From positions 1,178,001 through 1,242,000 of the forward strand of contig NZ_JARTVY010000001.1 of the NCBI RefSeq assembly GCF_031450805.1: a stretch of DNA of 64,000 bases. Direction: 5' to 3'. The notes beneath the pieces are model-generated. The model did not search any database and was not told where the DNA came from. It was given only the letters and a program-made list of their open reading frames with translations. This document shows positions 21,027 to 30,329 of the stretch, one piece after another. The DNA is from Caballeronia sp031450805. GTDB lineage: Bacteria; Pseudomonadota; Gammaproteobacteria; Burkholderiales; Burkholderiaceae. A program made the position numbers and the translations under genes. Every line of letters begins with the position of its first letter. Positions within the stretch are counted from its first letter, which is position 1.

Positions 21027-21038
21027 TTGCGGCCCGAA

Positions 21039-21824
21039 TCAGGCGTCCGCGAACACGTAGTTGGTCATCGCGAGGGCGCGCTGGAAAGTCCCGAGCGACT
21101 GAATCCCGAGCCGATAATCGTCCGACGCCGCACCGAGCGCGCCGAAGACCGGCAACAGATGCTCGTCCGTGGGATGCATCAGTGCCGCGTGCGGCGCGCG
21201 GGCGCGATAGTCGAGGAGGGCGTCGATATCGCGGGCGGCGAGCCGGGATTCGAACCAGTCGGTGAATTCGACGACGCGCGGATCGGCATCTTCGGGGCGC
21301 GCGCTGAAATCGGCCATGCGCAGGTTGTGCGTGATCTGCCCCGAACCGACGATCATCACGCCGTCGTCACGCAATTCGCGCAGCGCACGGCCGACGCGAA
21401 AGTGATGCGCGGCGTCCAGACGCGGTTGAATCGACAGTTGCGCGACGGGAACGTCCGCGTCGGGGAACATGAGCAGCAGCGGCACCCACGCGCCATGATC
21501 GAGCCCGTGAACCGTGGTCGCGCTCGCGATGCCGTGCTCGCCGAGCATCGCGGCGGCGCGTTTGGCGACATCCGGCGCGCCCGGCGCGGGATAGCGCAGT
21601 TCGTATAGCGCACGCGGAAATCCGTAGAAGTCGTGGATGGTGTCCGGGCGCTCCGCGATGCTCGCAGCCGGCTCCGCCGTGTTCCAGTGCGCGGACAACG
21701 TCAGAATCGCCCGTGGACGCGGCAGCGTCGCGGCGAGCGAGGCGAAACCGGCGGACGGCATCGATGGATCGATCGGCAGCGTCGGCGCGCCGTGCGAAAT
21801 GAAGACAGTGGGCAGTCGGCTCAT
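21039..21824 (-). CDS. ygiD: Class III extradiol dioxygenase, YgiD type
   Basis: The 261-residue protein belongs to the LigB/DODA superfamily. Candidate metal ligands are His11 in VFISHGAPTLP and His46 in LTLSAHWNT, plus the histidine in MHPTDEHLLP. The length matches E. coli YgiD, described as a 4,5-DOPA extradiol dioxygenase. The physiological substrate here is unknown. It is the last of a run of leftward genes but is separated from ubiX by about 95 bases. Confidence 0.85.
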   Translation of the reverse strand: MSRLPTVFISHGAPTLPIDPSMPSAGFASLAATLPRPRAILTLSAHWNTAEPAASIAERPDTIHDFYGFPRALYELRYPAPGAPDVAKRAAAMLGEHGIASATTVHGLDHGAWVPLLLMFPDADVPVAQLSIQPRLDAAHHFRVGRALRELRDDGVMIVGSGQITHNLRMADFSARPEDADPRVVEFTDWFESRLAARDIDALLDYRARAPHAALMHPTDEHLLPVFGALGAASDDYRLGIQSLGTFQRALAMTNYVFADA

Positions 21825-21920
21825 GGCGTCAATCCGAAAGTGATGCCATGCAATGTACGTCTTGCCACGGCGGTGATAAAGCGCACCGCTGGTAACGGAT
21901 TATGTCCCGCCAGTTCGCAA

Positions 21921-22520
21921 TCAGTCCACTTCGCCGCGCAGCCCTTGCCACGCAGCGGCGACCGATTGCGAAACGCCGAACAGGTCGATGACGCGCGCCA
22001 CCGTGTGATCGACCATTTCGTCGATGCTCGCGGGCTTGTGATAGAACGCCGGCAGCGGCGGAAAGATCACGCCGCCCATTTCCGTCACGGCCGTCATGTT
22101 GCGCAGGTGCGCGAGGTTGAACGGCGTTTCGCGCACGAGCAGCACGAGCCGGCGACGCTCCTTGAGCACGACATCGGCGGCGCGGGTGATGAGGTTATCG
22201 GAGAGGCCGTGCGCAATGCTGGCGAGCGTGCGCATCGAGCAGGGTGCGACGATCATCCCGTCCGTCGCGAACGACCCGGACGCGATGCTCGCGCCGACAT
22301 CGCGCACGTTGTGGACGACATCGGCGAGGGCGTGGACAGCGGATTTATCGAGTTCGAGTTCGTGCTGAATGTTCAGCCAGCCCGAGGCGGAGACGAGCAG
22401 ATGCGTCTCGACGTTCGGCAATCGGCGCAGCGTCTCGAGCAGACGCACGCCGTAGATGGCGCCCGTTGCGCCGGTGATCGCGACGATGAGCCGTCGCTTC
22501 ACGGCAGCGGGCGCATTCAC
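21921..22520 (-). CDS. ubiX: Flavin prenyltransferase UbiX
   Basis: The 199-residue protein has the nucleotide-fold start AITGATGAIYGVRLL, then MIVAPCSMRTLASIAHG and RETPFNLAHLRNM, all signatures of UbiX/Pad1. It prenylates FMN to make the cofactor of UbiD-type decarboxylases, needed for ubiquinone synthesis. It follows grxD by 22 bases in the leftward block. Confidence 0.95.
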   Translation of the reverse strand: MNAPAAVKRRLIVAITGATGAIYGVRLLETLRRLPNVETHLLVSASGWLNIQHELELDKSAVHALADVVHNVRDVGASIASGSFATDGMIVAPCSMRTLASIAHGLSDNLITRAADVVLKERRRLVLLVRETPFNLAHLRNMTAVTEMGGVIFPPLPAFYHKPASIDEMVDHTVARVIDLFGVSQSVAAAWQGLRGEVD

Positions 22521-22542
22521 TTCCAGCGGCTTCTGATGCGGC

Positions 22543-22854
22543 TCACGCAGCGGCGAACAGCTGCTGCAGTTCGCCTGACTGGTACATCTCCATCATGATG
22601 TCCGATCCGCCGATGAACTCGCCCTTTACATAGAGCTGCGGAATGGTCGGCCAGTTGGAGAATTCCTTGATGCCCTGGCGGATGCCTTCGTCTTCGAGGA
22701 CGTTGACCGTCATGATCTGATCGACGCCGCACGCCTTCAGCACTTGAATGGCGCGGCCGGAGAAGCCGCACATCGGGAATTGCGCCGTGCCTTTCATGAA
22801 AAGGACGACCGGGTTTTGATCGACGATCTGCTTGATGCGTTCTTGCGTATCCAT
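22543..22854 (-). CDS. grxD: Monothiol glutaredoxin, CGFS type
   Basis: The 103-residue protein has CGFS at residues 29-32, the active site of monothiol glutaredoxins. WPTIPQLYVKGEFIGG holds the cis-proline and the glutathione-binding loop. It carries and delivers [2Fe-2S] clusters. It lies downstream of prmC with an 81-base gap, an arrangement common in Burkholderiaceae. Confidence 0.95.
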   Translation of the reverse strand: MDTQERIKQIVDQNPVVLFMKGTAQFPMCGFSGRAIQVLKACGVDQIMTVNVLEDEGIRQGIKEFSNWPTIPQLYVKGEFIGGSDIMMEMYQSGELQQLFAAA

Positions 22855-22935
22855 GGCGTTCCTGCGCTGTAATGTCGGTTGGACTCAGGTCTCGAAATGA
22901 TAGCGGATTTCGCCCGCGCGGTTCGGTGCCCGCCT

Positions 22936-23763
22936 TCAGACGATGAACGTTCCGCCGCTCGTGCGTTCGATGCCCGCGAGGTCGCGCAGCGAACGAACAT
23001 CGGTGAAGCCGCGTGCTGCGAGCAAATGGCGCACGGCGTCGGCCTGATCGTAGCCGTGCTCGATCCACAGCACGCCGTTGGGCGCGAGCAGCAACGGCGC
23101 TGTCTCGACGATGACGCGTATCGCAGAAAGGCCGTCGGCGTCGTCGGTGAGCGCGCCGCGCGGCTCGAACCGCAAGTCGCCTTGCGTCAGATGCGGATCG
23201 TCGCTGGCGATGTAGGGCGGGTTGCTCACGATGGCTTCGAAGCGCAGCGACCGGTCGATTTGCGCGGTCCAGTCGCTCTCGATGAACGTCACCGTGCGCG
23301 CCGGATCGAGCAGATTCCGCGCATTGCGCCGGGCGACGTCCAGCGCGGCGGGCGAGCGGTCGACGGCCCAGACGCGCGCATCGGGCCGGGCGTGAGCGAT
23401 TGAAATTGCGATGGCCCCGGTGCCGGTGCCGAGGTCGAGCACGCGCGCGTTCGGCGTCCCGGCGATGGCGTCGAGCGCCGTTTCCACGAGGAGTTCGGTT
23501 TCCGGGCGAGGAATCAGCACGTCCGGCGAGACTTCGAATTCCAGACCGAAGAACTCGCGCTTGCCGGTCAGTTGCGCAATCGGCTCGCCGTTCAGGCGCC
23601 GCTGCGCCAGCGCCTCAAAGCGTTGCACGGCTTGCGGATCGAGCGGTTCGTCGTCGCGCGTGATGAGTTCCGTGCGCCGCCAGCCGAGCACATGTGTCAG
23701 CAGCACGCGTGTTTCCAGCGCGGGCAGCGACGAAGCGCGCTCCAATTGCGCGACCGTCGTCAC
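22936..23763 (-). CDS. prmC: Release factor glutamine methyltransferase
   Basis: The 275-residue protein has the cofactor-binding motif VLDLGTGTGAIAI (108-120) and the catalytic NPPY at 181-184. It methylates the glutamine of the GGQ motif of RF1 and RF2. Its start overlaps the stop of prfA by four bases (ATGA), so enzyme and substrate are co-translated. Confidence 0.96.
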   Translation of the reverse strand: MTTVAQLERASSLPALETRVLLTHVLGWRRTELITRDDEPLDPQAVQRFEALAQRRLNGEPIAQLTGKREFFGLEFEVSPDVLIPRPETELLVETALDAIAGTPNARVLDLGTGTGAIAISIAHARPDARVWAVDRSPAALDVARRNARNLLDPARTVTFIESDWTAQIDRSLRFEAIVSNPPYIASDDPHLTQGDLRFEPRGALTDDADGLSAIRVIVETAPLLLAPNGVLWIEHGYDQADAVRHLLAARGFTDVRSLRDLAGIERTSGGTFIV

Positions 23764-24842
23764 TCGGCGTCCCCGAGCGCCGCGAGCTGCTCCGCCTGAT
23801 GCTCGGAAACGAGCGCGCTGATCAGTTCGTCGAGATCGCCGTCCATGATGTATTCGAGCTTGTAGAGCGTGAGATTGATACGGTGATCCGTCATGCGCCC
23901 TTGCGGGAAGTTATAGGTGCGGATGCGTTCGGACCGGTCGCCCGAACCGATCAGGCTCTTGCGCGTTGCGGCTTCCTTCGCGTGCTGCTCGTGATACTGC
24001 TTGTCCTTGATGCGCGCGGCGAGCACTTTGAGCGCGCGATCCTTGTTCTTGTGCTGCGAGCGGTCGTCCTGACATTCGACGACGATGCCCGTCGGCAAGT
24101 GCGTCACGCGCACGGCCGAGTCCGTCTTGTTGATGTGCTGCCCGCCCGCGCCCGATGCACGGAACGTGTCGATGCGCAAATCCGCCGGATTGATCACGAC
24201 TTCGCTGATTTCATCGGCTTCCGGCATCACGGCGACGGTACACGCCGACGTATGGATGCGTCCCTGCGTTTCGGTCGCCGGCACGCGCTGCACGCGGTGG
24301 CCGCCCGATTCGAACTTGAGCCGCGAATACGCGCCCTGACCCGCAAGCCGCACGATTACTTCCTTGTAGCCGCCGAGGTCGGACACGCTTTCGGACATCG
24401 TTTCGGCGGTCCAGCGGTTGCGTTCCGCGTAACGCAGATACATGCGCAGCAGATCGCCCGCGAACAACGCGGATTCGTCGCCGCCGGTGCCCGCGCGAAT
24501 TTCGATGAAGATGTTGCGGTCGTCGTTCGGATCTTTCGGCAGCAGCATCGTCTGCAAGTCGCCTTCGATCTTCGCCATGCGCTCGCGCGCCTCGCCGATT
24601 TCCTCTTCGGCGAAATCGCGCATCGACGGATCGGAGAGCAGCTCTTGCGCGGTGGCTTCGTCGTTGAGCGCCTGACGCCAGAGCGCGTACTGATCGACGA
24701 TCGGGCTGATTTCCGCGTGTTCGCGCGTGAGCTTGCGATACTGGTCCATATCGGACGTCACGTCTTCGCGGCTCAGCAGTTCATTGAGATCGACCTGCCG
24801 TTTTGCAAGCTGGTCGAGCTTGCTTTGCATGCTCGTTTTCAT
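23760..24842 (-). CDS. prfA: Peptide chain release factor 1
   Basis: The 360-residue protein has the PAT tripeptide for stop-codon recognition at 188-190 and GGQ at 233-235 in GAGGQHINKT, so it is RF1 (UAA/UAG). The ATG at 24842 gives the usual MKTSMQ start. It lies between hemA and prmC in the conserved order hemA-prfA-prmC. Confidence 0.97.
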   Translation of the reverse strand: MKTSMQSKLDQLAKRQVDLNELLSREDVTSDMDQYRKLTREHAEISPIVDQYALWRQALNDEATAQELLSDPSMRDFAEEEIGEARERMAKIEGDLQTMLLPKDPNDDRNIFIEIRAGTGGDESALFAGDLLRMYLRYAERNRWTAETMSESVSDLGGYKEVIVRLAGQGAYSRLKFESGGHRVQRVPATETQGRIHTSACTVAVMPEADEISEVVINPADLRIDTFRASGAGGQHINKTDSAVRVTHLPTGIVVECQDDRSQHKNKDRALKVLAARIKDKQYHEQHAKEAATRKSLIGSGDRSERIRTYNFPQGRMTDHRINLTLYKLEYIMDGDLDELISALVSEHQAEQLAALGDAE

Positions 24843-24937
24843 CGGGCGGGGATGGAGCGCTCGCTCCAGGAAAGACTGCAATCGGGCGCTGCCGCGCGCT
24901 TCGCGCGGAGCATTCGGGAATAGCAAACGGGACGCCG

Positions 24938-26233
24938 CTAACGGTCCGACGATTCGGACGACGATCCGTGGCGGTAGAAGCCGCTCATCAGGTCGATGAG
25001 CTGGTCGCGCTCCTCACGGCTCGCGCGGTTAAGCGCATGCGTGGGGCCGTGAATGAGCTTGTTCGTGAGCGATTGCGACAGCGCTTCGAGCACGGCGGCG
25101 GGGTCGTCGCCGCGCGCGAGCAGCTTGCGCGCGCGTTCGACTTCGGCGCGACGCAACGCATCCGCTTGCGTGTGCATGTGACGGATGACCGGCACGATGC
25201 TGCGCGCATCGAGCCACTGCATGAAATTCGCGACGCGCGTCTCGATGATGGCCTCGGCCTGCGCGACGGCAGCCTGCCGCGACGCATTGCCTTCGCGAAC
25301 GATCGCGCCGAGGTCATCGACGGTATAGAGGAAGACGTCTTGCAGATTGCCGACTTCCGGCTCGATGTCGCGCGGCACGGCGAGATCGACCATGAAGATG
25401 GGCCGATGCCGGCGCGCCTTCACCGCGCGCTCGACCGCGCCGAGGCCGATGATCGGCAGCGTCGACGCCGTGCACGACACGATGATGTCGAACTCGTGCA
25501 TGCGCGCGGGTAAGTCGGACAGCGGAATGGCCCGCCCATTGAAGCGTTCGGCGAGCTTCTCGCCGCGCTCGGCGGTGCGATTCGCGACGACGAGTTCACG
25601 CGGGCTCTGCGCGGCGAAGTGCGTCGCGCAGAGTTCGATCATTTCCCCCGCGCCGATGAAGAGCACGCGCTGGCTCGACACGTTCTCGAAGATGCGCTGC
25701 GCAAGCCTGACGGCGGCGGCGGCCATCGATACCGACTGCGCGCCGATTTCGGTGGTGGAGCGCACTTCCTTCGCGACCGCGAACGTGCGCTGGAACAACT
25801 GGTTCAGGTAGGTGCCGAGCGCGCCGGCTTCCGACGCCGTCCGCACGGCGTCCTTCATCTGGCCGACGATCTGCGTTTCGCCGAGGACCATGGAATCCAG
25901 TCCCGACGCGACGCGGAACGCGTGGCGTACCGCCTCCGATTGCGGCAGCGCATAGACGTGCGGCGCGAGCTCGGAAACGGGCAGATTGTGGTACTGCGAC
26001 AGCCAGTGGACGGCGGCTTCGCGCGCGGCGGTGTCGTCGGTGGCGCAGTAGAGTTCGGTGCGGTTGCAGGTCGACAGGATGGCCGCTTCCGGCGATGCCT
26101 TGACCTTCGGGCCGAGCCAGACATCCTTCAATGCGGACAAAGCCGGCTTGATCTGTTCGAGCGGAAACGCCACGCGTTCGCGCAGAGCGACAGGCGCAGT
26201 GTGGTGGTTGATCCCGATCGTGAGGAGCTGCAT
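24938..26233 (-). CDS. hemA: Glutamyl-tRNA reductase
   Basis: The 431-residue protein starts with MQLLTIGINHHTAPVALRE and has the catalytic cysteine at residue 56 in LSTCNRTELY. GLDSMVLGETQI and VLFIGAGEMIEL (NADPH binding) follow. It makes glutamate-1-semialdehyde, the first dedicated step of tetrapyrrole synthesis. It is the first gene of the leftward block. Confidence 0.97.
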   Translation of the reverse strand: MQLLTIGINHHTAPVALRERVAFPLEQIKPALSALKDVWLGPKVKASPEAAILSTCNRTELYCATDDTAAREAAVHWLSQYHNLPVSELAPHVYALPQSEAVRHAFRVASGLDSMVLGETQIVGQMKDAVRTASEAGALGTYLNQLFQRTFAVAKEVRSTTEIGAQSVSMAAAAVRLAQRIFENVSSQRVLFIGAGEMIELCATHFAAQSPRELVVANRTAERGEKLAERFNGRAIPLSDLPARMHEFDIIVSCTASTLPIIGLGAVERAVKARRHRPIFMVDLAVPRDIEPEVGNLQDVFLYTVDDLGAIVREGNASRQAAVAQAEAIIETRVANFMQWLDARSIVPVIRHMHTQADALRRAEVERARKLLARGDDPAAVLEALSQSLTNKLIHGPTHALNRASREERDQLIDLMSGFYRHGSSSESSDR

Positions 26234-26403
26234 GTAATTATGCGTGTGGCCTAAGCCGTTGGCCTTTCAGATAGCCCAATATTATAGCGTTTTACGAATC
26301 CCTTCATTTATACGCGGCATTCGGGGAGCGATCCGGCACCGCCGCGCGGCGTATGCGGCCAAAGCTGCTTTCGCCCGGCGCGGCAATCGACCGCACCGTG
26401 CGG

Positions 26404-27216
26404 TCAGGCGAAATACTTCGCAAGCTCCGCTGCTCGCGCTTCGAGTTTCGGCAGCGGCATATCGCGCGTTTCGGCTGCGGCTTGCCGGTTGCGTTCGGCG
26501 GCAATCAGCGCGTCGCGCCGGGAGGTGGAGTCGTGGTGAAGGTGGAAGAGCGCGGCGCGCGGTTCCTGAATGGAATGCCAGCGCACCCCGAGCCGGATGG
26601 CGCGGCTGAGAAAATCGTCGTCCTCGCCGCCCCAACCGGTGTATCGCGGATCGTATCCCCCAACGCGTACATAATCCGCGCGCTTGATGAGTACGATTGC
26701 GCCCGGCGTATTCTCGTACAGCATTTCCATTGCTTCCGGTAACGCTGTTTCCAGATACGGTTCGAATAACGCGTAATTGCCGGCGTCGATGAAATCTTTT
26801 CGAAGCGCGTTCGTGACGTTAAACACGCGCAGGAACGGGCACAATGCATCGCTGGATACGCCATTTTTAATTGCGTGAATGCAAAGCGGCAGATATTCGG
26901 GATTCGCAATCTTATCCGCATCGTGGAAACAGATCACCTCTCCCGTGCATAAGCGTGCGCCAAGGTTGCACAGTTTCGCTTTGGGAAAAGGGCCGTCGTC
27001 GTGAACGAAGACATGGCGGATTTTTTCATCGCCGAGGCCGGACCAGTGGAACGTCGGCGTGGCGTCGGCTTCCATCAGGTAGAGCGTGTAATCTGAATAC
27101 GTCAGGTTCAAATGGCGGAGCACGCCGCGAAGATTTTCGCGCCGTTCCTGCGTCGAGCCGCGATAGGTCATGATCATCTCAAGACCGTGAAGGGAAATCA
27201 GCTTTTTTTCGCTCAT
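26404..27216 (-). CDS. Glycosyltransferase, GT2/GT7-like galactosyltransferase type
   Basis: The 270-residue protein has a DXD motif (DAD) at residues 99-101 and YTGWGGEDDDFLSR at about 192-205, the acceptor-site signature shared by GT7 C-terminal domains and chondroitin-polymerase-type GT2 domains. It likely adds a hexose or hexosamine to a surface glycan. The ATG at 27216 has GGAT upstream. The gene and its upstream 300 bases are visibly less G+C-rich than their neighbours and no other glycan gene is adjacent, so horizontal acquisition is plausible. Confidence 0.78.
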   Translation of the reverse strand: MSEKKLISLHGLEMIMTYRGSTQERRENLRGVLRHLNLTYSDYTLYLMEADATPTFHWSGLGDEKIRHVFVHDDGPFPKAKLCNLGARLCTGEVICFHDADKIANPEYLPLCIHAIKNGVSSDALCPFLRVFNVTNALRKDFIDAGNYALFEPYLETALPEAMEMLYENTPGAIVLIKRADYVRVGGYDPRYTGWGGEDDDFLSRAIRLGVRWHSIQEPRAALFHLHHDSTSRRDALIAAERNRQAAAETRDMPLPKLEARAAELAKYFA

Positions 27217-27514
27217 GCGTCGCATCCGGGTAAAGCGAAGTCGAAAGAGTATGCCGCCAGACATATGATTGCCGGGCATATTTGCTCGGTGCACTTTATT
27301 AGACGCTAATCATTGACTGGCGATAGTGAAATCGAGTGTAACACTTGGGCATTGCGCCGATCTTAAGGATATTCTCAGTAGTCTTTGAGACAGTACAGCG
27401 TCTTATTCGCTTTTCGGGCCGCTTGCCATCGCTAACCTGGCCCCCTAAACTCATTCGTTTCGCCCCGGCGCCCTGCGCCGTTTCTGAATCGAAGCCAAAT
27501 GGAGCGGCCGCCCG
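27217..27514. other. Low-G+C intergenic region
   Basis: About 300 bases separate the glycosyltransferase and the small membrane protein gene. The stretch is richer in A+T than the surroundings and has no convincing coding frame, RNA gene or clear terminator. It probably holds divergent promoters. Confidence 0.4.
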
Positions 27515-27787
27515 ATGAGTTGGATCGGCATGATTTTTCTAGGCGCGGTTATCGGCGCGGCGGGTTGGTGGCTCCATCCGCTGCGGCGCGCCGGACGTGT
27601 CGGGCAGGGCGCGGCAGGCCGCATATGGACCGCTGTCATTGCAGGCGTGCTGGCGGCCGTCATCGCGCGCATGTTCGGCAACGTCGTCGGTGTCTATCAC
27701 GATGGCGATACCCTCGAGTGGTTCGCCTGCACGCTGTTCGCGCTGGTCGTCGTCACCGCGACCGTCGCACTGGCGGCGCGCCGCTGA
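27515..27787 (+). CDS. Small membrane protein, GlsB/YeaQ/YmgE-like
   Basis: The 90-residue protein has three hydrophobic segments (about 3-20, 38-55 and 68-87) with glycines in the first one (GMIFLGAVIGAAGWWL), the general pattern of transglycosylase-associated YeaQ-type proteins. The family call is tentative. It lies 46 bases upstream of the aminopeptidase gene in the same direction. Confidence 0.6.
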   Translation: MSWIGMIFLGAVIGAAGWWLHPLRRAGRVGQGAAGRIWTAVIAGVLAAVIARMFGNVVGVYHDGDTLEWFACTLFALVVVTATVALAARR

Positions 27788-27833
27788 AATCTCCCCAACA
27801 TCGCATCCATCCGGCATTCAAGGCAGGTCACTC

Positions 27834-29663
27834 ATGAACGATCGCGTTGCACATTCCGCCACCCCCGACGCAGCCACATTCGCGCACCGCGTCGAGACCT
27901 TGCGCCGCCGCCTGGCCGCGGACCGGTTCGACGCGGTGCTCGTCCCGTCCGCCGATCCGCACCTGTCCGAGTATTTGCCGGAACGCTGGCAGGCGCGTCA
28001 GTGGCTGTCGGGTTTCACCGGCTCGGTCGGCACGCTCGTCGTGACGCAGGATTTCGCGGGCGTCTGGGTCGATAGCCGCTATTGGACGCAGGCGGAGACG
28101 CAACTCGCCGGGACCGGCATCGTCTTGATGAAGATGATGGGCGGGCAGCAGACCGCGCCGCACGTCGAATGGCTCGCGGAAAACGTGCCGTCGGGCGGCG
28201 TCGTCGTGGTCGATGGCGCGGTGCTCGGCGTCGCGGCGGCGCGCGCACTCGGCGATGCGCTCACCGCGCGAGGCATCGCGCTGCGCACGGATGTCGACGT
28301 GCTCGACGCAGTCTGGCCCGATCGCCCAGGCCTGCCGGACGCACCCGTGTACGAGCACGCCGCGCCGCACGCGAGCGTCGCCCGCGCCGACAAGCTCGCG
28401 AAGATCCGCGAGGCGATGCGTGCGAAAGACGCGCAGTGGCACTTCATCTCGACGCTCGACGACCTCGCGTGGCTCTTCAACCTGCGCGGCGGCGACGTGA
28501 GCTACAACCCGGTGTTCGTCGCGCATGCGCTCGTCGGTCTCGACGACGCCACGATTTTCGTCGCCGAGGGCAAGGTGCCGGACTCGCTGAAAGAGACGCT
28601 TTCGCGCGATGGCGTGCGCGTCGCGCCGTACGCGAGCGCGCCCGATGCGCTCGCCGCGTTGCCTGCCGGCGCGACGCTGCTGATCGATCCGCGCCGCATC
28701 ACACATGGCCTGCTGGAGAAGGCGCCGTCCGGCGTGAAGATCGTCGAGACGGTGAATCCGTCGACGTTCGAGAAGTCGCGCAAGACGCCCGCCGAAGCCG
28801 AACACATTCGCTCGACGATGGAGCAGGACGGCGCCGCGCTCGCCGAATTTTTCGCGTGGTTCGAAGAAGCGCTGGGCCGTGAGCGCATCACGGAACTGAC
28901 CATCGACGAAAAACTCACGGCGGCGCGCGCGCGTCGGCCGGGCTTCGTCAGCCTGAGCTTCGCGACGATCGCGGGCTTCAACGCGAACGGCGCGATGCCT
29001 CACTACCGCGCGACCGACGCGTCGCATTCGGTGATCGAAGGCAACGGGCTGCTTCTGATCGATTCCGGCGGGCAATATGTCAGCGGCACGACGGACATCA
29101 CCCGCGTGGTGCCCATCGGCGAAATCACGGCGGAGCACAAGCGCGATTTCACGATCGTGCTGAAGGGCACCATGGCGCTGTCTCGCGCTCGTTTCCCGCG
29201 CGGCATCCGCTCGCCCATGCTCGATTCGATCGCGCGCGCGCCGATCTGGGAAGCGGGCGCGGACTACGGACACGGCACGGGCCACGGCGTCGGCTACTTT
29301 CTGAACGTGCACGAAGGACCACAAGTCATTTCCCACTACGCGCCCGCCGAGGCGTGGACGGCGATGGAAGAGGGCATGATCACGTCGATCGAGCCGGGGA
29401 TTTATCGGCCGGGCAAGTGGGGCATTCGGATCGAAAATCTGGTGATGAACGAGAGCGCCGGCAAGAGCGAGTTCGGCGATTTCCTGTCGTTCGAAACGCT
29501 GACGCTTTGCCCGATCGATACGCGCTGCATCGACCTTTCGCTGTTGCGCGACGACGAGCGCGCGTGGCTCAACGCGTATCACGAGACGGTGCGGCGGCGC
29601 GTGTCGCCGCATGTCGAGGGGGCGGCGAAGGCGTGGCTCGAGAAGCGGACGCAGGCGATCTGA
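27834..29663 (+). CDS. Xaa-Pro aminopeptidase, M24 family
   Basis: The 609-residue protein has two creatinase N-like domains followed by the M24 pita-bread catalytic domain. Metal ligands are visible in LLIDSGGQYVSGTTDITRV, in GHGTGHGVGYFLNVHEGP, and in the glutamates of SIEPGIYRPG and RIENLV. The length fits the three-domain aminopeptidase P1/PepP group, larger than E. coli PepP. It removes N-terminal residues preceding proline. The ATG at 27834 is the family-like start; the open frame upstream overlaps the small membrane gene and is spurious. Confidence 0.9.
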   Translation: MNDRVAHSATPDAATFAHRVETLRRRLAADRFDAVLVPSADPHLSEYLPERWQARQWLSGFTGSVGTLVVTQDFAGVWVDSRYWTQAETQLAGTGIVLMKMMGGQQTAPHVEWLAENVPSGGVVVVDGAVLGVAAARALGDALTARGIALRTDVDVLDAVWPDRPGLPDAPVYEHAAPHASVARADKLAKIREAMRAKDAQWHFISTLDDLAWLFNLRGGDVSYNPVFVAHALVGLDDATIFVAEGKVPDSLKETLSRDGVRVAPYASAPDALAALPAGATLLIDPRRITHGLLEKAPSGVKIVETVNPSTFEKSRKTPAEAEHIRSTMEQDGAALAEFFAWFEEALGRERITELTIDEKLTAARARRPGFVSLSFATIAGFNANGAMPHYRATDASHSVIEGNGLLLIDSGGQYVSGTTDITRVVPIGEITAEHKRDFTIVLKGTMALSRARFPRGIRSPMLDSIARAPIWEAGADYGHGTGHGVGYFLNVHEGPQVISHYAPAEAWTAMEEGMITSIEPGIYRPGKWGIRIENLVMNESAGKSEFGDFLSFETLTLCPIDTRCIDLSLLRDDERAWLNAYHETVRRRVSPHVEGAAKAWLEKRTQAI

Positions 29664-29685
29664 CACAGACAGGGAGCGACCAACG

Positions 29686-30309
29686 ATGACCATCAAAGCA
29701 GTCGTATTCGATTTCGGCGGCGTGCTGATCGACTGGGACCGGGAGTATCTCTACCGGCAACTGATTCCGAACGAGACCGAGCGCCGCTGGTTTCTCGATA
29801 ACGTCTGCAAGATGGATTGGGTCGTCCAGCAAGACGGCGGACAGAGCACCGAGGAAGGCACCGCCGAGCTCGTCGCGCTGTACCCGGAGCACGAAGCGCT
29901 GATTCGCGCGTTCTATGCGCGCTGGCATGAGATGGTGGCCGGCGTGCTGCAGGAGGGCGTGGCGCTGGTCGACCGTCTGGATGCGGCAGGCGTGCCGCTG
30001 TTCGGGCTGACGAACTGGTCAGCCGAGACGTTCCCCTACGCGTGGGAGCGCTTTGATGTGCTGCGCCGCTTCCGGGAAATCGTCGTGTCGGGACGCGTCG
30101 GCCTCGTCAAGCCGGATCCGCAAATCTTCGCGTTGATGCGCGCGGAAATCGAGAAGCATCTGCCGGGCGTCGAACCGCAAGAACTCGTGTTCATCGACGA
30201 TAACCTGAAGAACGCGGAAGCCGCGACCGCGCTCGGCTGGCACGGCGTTCATTACACCGGCGCGCTCCATACGGAATCGAAGCTGCGCGCGCTGAACCTG
30301 CCCATCTGA
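29686..30309 (+). CDS. HAD-family phosphatase, YihX-like
   Basis: The 207-residue protein has motif I as FDFGGVLIDW with nucleophile Asp9; the second Asp of DXD is glycine, as in the YihX-type subgroup. LFGLTNWS is motif II, and VFIDDNLKNAEAATALGW holds motif IV. Sugar phosphates are the usual substrates. It starts 22 bases after the aminopeptidase stop, preceded by AGGGAG, so the two form an operon. Confidence 0.85.
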   Translation: MTIKAVVFDFGGVLIDWDREYLYRQLIPNETERRWFLDNVCKMDWVVQQDGGQSTEEGTAELVALYPEHEALIRAFYARWHEMVAGVLQEGVALVDRLDAAGVPLFGLTNWSAETFPYAWERFDVLRRFREIVVSGRVGLVKPDPQIFALMRAEIEKHLPGVEPQELVFIDDNLKNAEAATALGWHGVHYTGALHTESKLRALNLPI

Positions 30310-30329
30310 CAGCACGCGAACGGCACGCG

